Shown in pieces: positions 60,325 through 64,000 of a stretch of DNA of 64,000 nucleotides (the stretch's first letter is position 1; every line of letters begins with the position of its first letter). This DNA comes from JAHEEL01 sp963836085 (lineage in GTDB: Bacteria > Actinomycetota > Acidimicrobiia > Spongiisociales > UBA5794), in assembly GCA_963836085.1 (NCBI GenBank), contig CAWIHT010000011.1:124001-188000 (forward strand), given 5' to 3'. Under the pieces are notes generated by a model. That model did no database searches. It had not been told where the DNA came from and saw nothing but the letters and a program-made list of their open reading frames with translations. A program made the position numbers and the translations under genes.

Positions 60325-61806
60325 ATGGCTTCGTATGTTGCGGCAATAGATCAAGGGACGACCTCATCTCGCTGTGCGTTGGTCGATCGTCGCGGAAAGT
60401 TCGTTGCGATGGCCCAACGCGAGCACGAGCAGATCTATCCGCAGCCGGGATGGGTCGAGCACGATGCCGACGAGATCTGGCGCAACGTGGAGTTGGTGAC
60501 CCGGGAAGCTCTGGACCAACTCGGAGCCACACCCGACGACCTCGTGGCCGTCGGTCTCACGAACCAGCGCGAGACGACGCTGCTGTGGTCGAAGGAGACC
60601 GGCAGGCCGCTTGGGAACGCGATCGTCTGGCAAGACGTGCGTACGGCCGACCTCTGCCGACGGCTCGGAGGAGACGAAGGCGCGGATCGATTCCGGGCGC
60701 AGACCGGGCTGCCGCTTGCCACCTACTTCGCCGGCCCGAAGATCCGCTGGATGCTCGATCAAGACGAGGACCTGCGGGCGCGAGCCGAGAACAGCGAAGT
60801 GGCGTTCGGAACCATGGACTCGTGGGTCGCGTGGAATCTCACGGGTGATCACGTCACCGACGTCACGAATGCCAGCCGCACGCTGCTGATGGATCTCGAG
60901 ACGCTGTCATGGGATGACAGCTTGCTTGATGCGATCGGGGTCCCGGCGTCGATGCTTCCGCGCATCGTCCCGTCGTCCGGACTCATCGCCGGCTCACGGG
61001 ATCCGCTCCCGGGCGTGCCGTTCACGGCGATCCTGGGAGATCAACACGCCGCCTTGTTCGGACAAGCCTGCTTCGCACCGGGCTCGGCGAAGAACACCTA
61101 TGGAACCGGCTGCTTCCTACTGCTCAACACCGGCGAACAGCTCGTGCGATCCGACAATGGCCTGCTCACCACGGTTGCGTACCAACTGGCAGGGGAACCG
61201 GCGAAGTACGCACTCGAGGGTTCCGTCGCGATCGCCGGTGCTGGCGTCCAGTGGCTGCGAGACAACCTGAAGATGATCGATTCTGCCGAACAGATCAGCG
61301 AACTCGCCGCCGAGGTGGACGACAACGGCGGCGTCTACTTCGTTCCCGCATTCTCCGGACTCTTCGCCCCCTGGTGGAGAGATGACGCCCGCGGAGTGAT
61401 CGCCGGTCTGACGCGCTATGCCACCCGGGGTCACCTGGCTCGTGCCGTGCTCGAGTCGACCGCCTTCCAGAGTCGGGATGTCTTCGACGCGATGGAGGCG
61501 GACGCCGGGATCGAACTCAGCGAGCTGAAGGTCGATGGCGGAATGGTCGCCAACGACATCCTCATGCAGTTCCAGGCCGACCTGCTCGACGTCGACGTCG
61601 TGCGGCCGAAGATCAGCGAGACCACGGTGCTTGGGGCCGCGTATGCTGCCGGTCTCGCCGTCGGGTTCTGGGAGAGCCTCGACGAGATCGCCACACACTG
61701 GGCGGAGGATCGAACCTTCACTCCCTCGATGGATCCGGATGAACGAACCCGGCGATATCGCGATTGGGGGAAGGCGGTCGAGCGTTCGATGGGTTGGGTC
61801 GAGTAG
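60325..61806 (+). CDS. glpK: Glycerol kinase
   Basis: 493-aa FGGY-family kinase making glycerol-3-phosphate. AIDQGTTSSRCALVD, NQRETTLLWSKETG, FGTMDSWVAWNL, GDQHAALFGQACF and KNTYGTGCFLLLNTG are diagnostic, and the FGGY signature lies in LKVDGGMVANDILMQFQADLL. No glpF or glpD is adjacent; its product feeds plsY/pgsA phospholipid steps. SD (GAAAGG) about 8 bases upstream of the ATG. Confidence 0.95.
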   Translation: MASYVAAIDQGTTSSRCALVDRRGKFVAMAQREHEQIYPQPGWVEHDADEIWRNVELVTREALDQLGATPDDLVAVGLTNQRETTLLWSKETGRPLGNAIVWQDVRTADLCRRLGGDEGADRFRAQTGLPLATYFAGPKIRWMLDQDEDLRARAENSEVAFGTMDSWVAWNLTGDHVTDVTNASRTLLMDLETLSWDDSLLDAIGVPASMLPRIVPSSGLIAGSRDPLPGVPFTAILGDQHAALFGQACFAPGSAKNTYGTGCFLLLNTGEQLVRSDNGLLTTVAYQLAGEPAKYALEGSVAIAGAGVQWLRDNLKMIDSAEQISELAAEVDDNGGVYFVPAFSGLFAPWWRDDARGVIAGLTRYATRGHLARAVLESTAFQSRDVFDAMEADAGIELSELKVDGGMVANDILMQFQADLLDVDVVRPKISETTVLGAAYAAGLAVGFWESLDEIATHWAEDRTFTPSMDPDERTRRYRDWGKAVERSMGWVE

Positions 61807-61824
61807 CCGAGTGCACAGAACGCT

Positions 61825-61830
61825 TACCAT
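61825..61830 (+). promoter_or_regulatory. -10 box of the pgsA gene
   Basis: TACCAT, six bases before GTG 61837, the same layout as the S9 peptidase promoter. Confidence 0.6.
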
Positions 61831-61836
61831 CTGACC

Positions 61837-62394
61837 GTGTTGTCGATTCCCAACCTGCTCGCGATTGCCAGGCTGATTCTCACGCCTGTGGCCATGGGCC
61901 TCATTCTTGCGGGCCAGGACAGCCAGGGGATGCGGGTGGCGGCGACGATCGTGTTCGTGATCGCGGCCCTGACCGACTTCGCCGACGGCTATCTTGCTCG
62001 TCGCTGGCAACTCACGAGCACCCTCGGAGCCTTCCTCGATACGGTTGCCGACAAGATCCTCGTGACGGGTGCGCTCATTGCCCTCGTCGAGGTCGGCACG
62101 GTCTCCACGTGGGTGGCCTTCATCATCATCGCCAGAGAGATCGCGATCATGGGACTGCGGAGCGTCGCCGCACTCGACTCGTCGACCGTGCCGCCGAGCA
62201 TGTGGGGCAAGTCCAAAGCAGCGCTCCAATTCACAGCCATCGCTCTGGCGATCCTGCGATTGGACATCGTCATCGGACCGTGGCGACTCGACCAGTGGTT
62301 CATGGCCGCAGCCGTCATTGTCACGGTCGTTTCGGCCGGGGACTACTTCTCCCGCTTCCGTTCGGTCTTCAGCACGTCACGCGCAAAGGACTAG
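61837..62394 (+). CDS. pgsA: CDP-diacylglycerol-glycerol-3-phosphate 3-phosphatidyltransferase
   Basis: 185-aa membrane enzyme, first committed step of phosphatidylglycerol synthesis. The CDP-alcohol motif D..DG..AR........G...D...D is complete in DFADGYLARRWQLTSTLGAF followed by LDTVADK. Five to six helices. The GTG at 61837 follows its -10 directly. The next gene begins 3 bases downstream. Confidence 0.9.
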   Translation: MLSIPNLLAIARLILTPVAMGLILAGQDSQGMRVAATIVFVIAALTDFADGYLARRWQLTSTLGAFLDTVADKILVTGALIALVEVGTVSTWVAFIIIAREIAIMGLRSVAALDSSTVPPSMWGKSKAALQFTAIALAILRLDIVIGPWRLDQWFMAAAVIVTVVSAGDYFSRFRSVFSTSRAKD

Positions 62395-62397
62395 CCG

Positions 62398-63438
62398 GTG
62401 TCGACGGCGGACCTGGACGATCCGGTCACTTCCCGGGCCTCGACCTCGGGATTCAAAGGCGTGCCCGTCTTCGTCACCGGCGGGTCCGGGTTCGTGGGAG
62501 GCGCCGTCGTCGAGCACTTGCTGGAGTCCGGAGCCAGTGTGCGGGCGCTTGCCCGGTCCATTGAATCGTCGGAGGTGCTCGCGGCGAAGGGAGCGGTCCC
62601 GGTCCGCGGTGACCTCCTGGATCGAAGGGCGCTGGTCGAGGGTATGTCCGAGTGCGTCACGGTCTTCCACGTCGCAGGCGTCAACACCATGTGCCCTTCG
62701 GACCCAGGGCTGATGTACTGCACCAATGTGGACGCGGTCCGGACCGTGGTTGACGCGGCGGCCGAGGCGGGAGTCCGCCGGGTGGTCTTGACGTCGTCGG
62801 CAGCCGCGATCGGCGAAGCCGAAGGGACGGTGGCCTCAGAATCGACGCCACACAGCGGGGGCTTTCTCTCTCACTATGCCCGATCGAAGTACCTGGGGGA
62901 GCGAGCGTTCTTCGAGGAGTCGTCGCGGGTCGGCGTCGAAGCGGTCGCCGTCAATCCTTCGTCGGTTCAGGGCCCAGGTCGCGCTGGGGGTTCGACATTC
63001 CTGCTCCGACTGGCCCTCAATGCGAAGCGGGTCGTGGCGATCGACACCACCCTCTCGATCGTCGACGTGGATGACTGCGCCGCCGGCCATCTGTTGGCTG
63101 CGGAGCACGGCGCGGACGGCGCCCGGTATCTGATCAGCGGAGCGAGCATCGCGGTCTCCGAGGCGATCGCGACGCTCGCCGAGATCACCGGCCGGTCGAT
63201 CGAGTCGATCCTGCTCCCTCGGGGAGTCGCCGTGGCGGCCTATCCGCTGGTCGCCGCAGCCGGTCTGTTCGGCGGAGAGCGCCCGATCTGTGTCGAGATG
63301 CTCCGGACGTTGCTTCACGGCCACCGGTTCGAAGTGTCTCGATCGATTGACGACCTTGGGATGATCTACACCCCGATTGGCGAAACCCTCAGCCGAACCG
63401 TCGAGTGGCTCGCGAGCGAGGGATTCATCGAGCGCTGA
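62398..63438 (+). CDS. NAD-dependent epimerase/dehydratase (extended SDR)
   Basis: 346 aa. The NAD-binding motif is VFVTGGSGFVGGAVVEHLL near residue 25 and the catalytic pair is YARSK. The N-terminal 20 residues are a non-conserved extension. It resembles the 3-beta-HSD / dihydroflavonol-reductase-like branch more than sugar epimerases. The substrate is unknown. It overlaps the mfd start (TGATG). Confidence 0.85.
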   Translation: MSTADLDDPVTSRASTSGFKGVPVFVTGGSGFVGGAVVEHLLESGASVRALARSIESSEVLAAKGAVPVRGDLLDRRALVEGMSECVTVFHVAGVNTMCPSDPGLMYCTNVDAVRTVVDAAAEAGVRRVVLTSSAAAIGEAEGTVASESTPHSGGFLSHYARSKYLGERAFFEESSRVGVEAVAVNPSSVQGPGRAGGSTFLLRLALNAKRVVAIDTTLSIVDVDDCAAGHLLAAEHGADGARYLISGASIAVSEAIATLAEITGRSIESILLPRGVAVAAYPLVAAAGLFGGERPICVEMLRTLLHGHRFEVSRSIDDLGMIYTPIGETLSRTVEWLASEGFIER

Positions 63439-64000
63439 TGCGTTGGCCGGTCCGATCGGTACGCTCTCTCTTCGTGGTCGCCCCGCTTACCTCCGTGCTC
63501 GAACGCTTCGGCCGTGACCAGGTTCCGCCGATCCCCGGCAGGTACGTCGTTGGTACCGCGCTCAGGGCCGTGGTGCTCGCCGGCATCGCTGAGCAGACGG
63601 GCCGTAGCATCCTCGCTGTCGTCCCCGGCGAACGGGAGGCGGAGGACCTCGCCGAGGATCTTGCGCTCTTCACCTCCGACGGATTCCACCTCCCCGCGTG
63701 GGAGACACTTCCGTTCGAGCACGTGTCCCCGAGCATCTCGACCATGGCGGATCGGATCGTTGCGCGTCATGCGCTTGCTCAGCGTGGTTCTGCGATCGTT
63801 GTCGCTTCGGTCCGTGCCGCGACCCAACGGCTGAGTCCAACACCCGTCGACCCGGTTCGGCTCACCAGTGGTGAGGATGTTCCGTTCGATGATCTGGTCG
63901 CTCGTCTCGCGGACCTGGGATACCGGCGCACTGAACGGGTCGAGGGGCGCGGCGAGTTCGCGGTTCGCGGCGGGATCATCGATGTGTACCCGACGCAGGC
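63438..64000 (+). CDS. mfd: Transcription-repair coupling factor, N-terminal part
   Basis: Partial: 187 codons run off the right edge. The visible part is the UvrB-homology module of Mfd (LPAWETLPFEHVSPSISTM, IVVASVRAATQRL, LADLGYRRTERVEGRGEFAVRGGIIDVYP), which binds UvrA in transcription-coupled repair. The RNA polymerase-binding and translocase domains would lie beyond the window. The N-terminus is somewhat divergent, with ATG 63438 overlapping the preceding stop. Confidence 0.92.
   Translation, partial: MRWPVRSVRSLFVVAPLTSVLERFGRDQVPPIPGRYVVGTALRAVVLAGIAEQTGRSILAVVPGEREAEDLAEDLALFTSDGFHLPAWETLPFEHVSPSISTMADRIVARHALAQRGSAIVVASVRAATQRLSPTPVDPVRLTSGEDVPFDDLVARLADLGYRRTERVEGRGEFAVRGGIIDVYPTQ

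Noticed and set aside
58880..60532. 550-aa minus-strand frame over rplY, pth and glpK
   Set aside because: Spans three well-identified plus-strand genes; no protein pattern of its own.

Overview
The window looks like chromosomal core DNA of a high-GC actinobacterium, most probably of the class Acidimicrobiia. This is inferred from the protein style, the SLH-like surface repeats with a paired-cysteine motif (CNPP..N.R.CP), a bL37 ribosomal peptide, frequent GTG/TTG starts, and many genes whose -10 box (TANNNT) sits 6-7 bases before the start codon, so that their mRNAs are probably leaderless. I saw no phage, IS transposase or CRISPR array. The mobile-like signals are short intergenic palindromes and dispersed repeats.

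Layout. 1-7.1 kb: a TipAL-type MerR regulator, a small beta-solenoid membrane protein, then trehalose metabolism (otsA-otsB converging on a trehalose synthase/maltokinase fusion). 7.2-18.3 kb: a cell-surface glycan region with an MBOAT acyltransferase, two AlgX/AlgJ-like SGNH proteins, three secreted proteins with SLH-like modules (one with a VanW domain, one with an AlgX-like domain, one with an unrecognised domain), a GT2 glycosyltransferase and a large glycosyltransferase gene broken by two frameshifts. Two neighbouring SLH-like genes share a 490-bp repeat in which I found no difference. 18.4-35 kb: lipoproteins, tRNA-Arg, an ABC exporter, an acyl-CoA ligase, an S9 peptidase, a hotdog thioesterase, a probable C-rich-loop small RNA with a textbook terminator, a 128-bp palindromic element, lipid and hydrolase genes, an NYN/OST-HTH protein, asnS, a HAD hydrolase, a thioredoxin-like protein and a ThDP enzyme. 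35-41 kb: uppP, a SAF-domain protein, then plsY-moeA-moaC-mog (molybdenum cofactor), a membrane protein, a translin-family protein and tRNA-Ala. 41-50 kb: a sulfatase, a GNAT, a TrpF-like protein lacking the catalytic Cys coupled to a PfkB kinase, an amidohydrolase, a potassium channel, glgC and a HExxH lipoprotein.

50-64 kb is a conserved actinobacterial housekeeping block: bL37 (27 aa, antisense), a DUF192-like protein, rsmI, AbrB-zinc ribbon, metG, tatD, rsmA, ispE, tRNA-Gln, glmU, prs, yjbQ, rplY, pth, glpK, pgsA, a nucleotide-sugar-type epimerase, and the start of mfd, which leaves the window at the right edge.

How they fit together. OtsA/OtsB and TreS-maltokinase, with GlgC, can feed trehalose and alpha-glucan pools. 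The MBOAT/AlgX-like pair plus glycosyltransferases suggest synthesis and O-acetylation of a surface polysaccharide, with SLH-like modules fixing some of the enzymes to the envelope. The strongest unusual observations are the perfect SLH-module duplication, the leaderless-promoter signature, a MerR promoter whose predicted transcript begins at the ATG, the catalytic-Cys-less TrpF homologue next to a sugar kinase, and the RNA/palindrome region at 26.7-27.1 kb.
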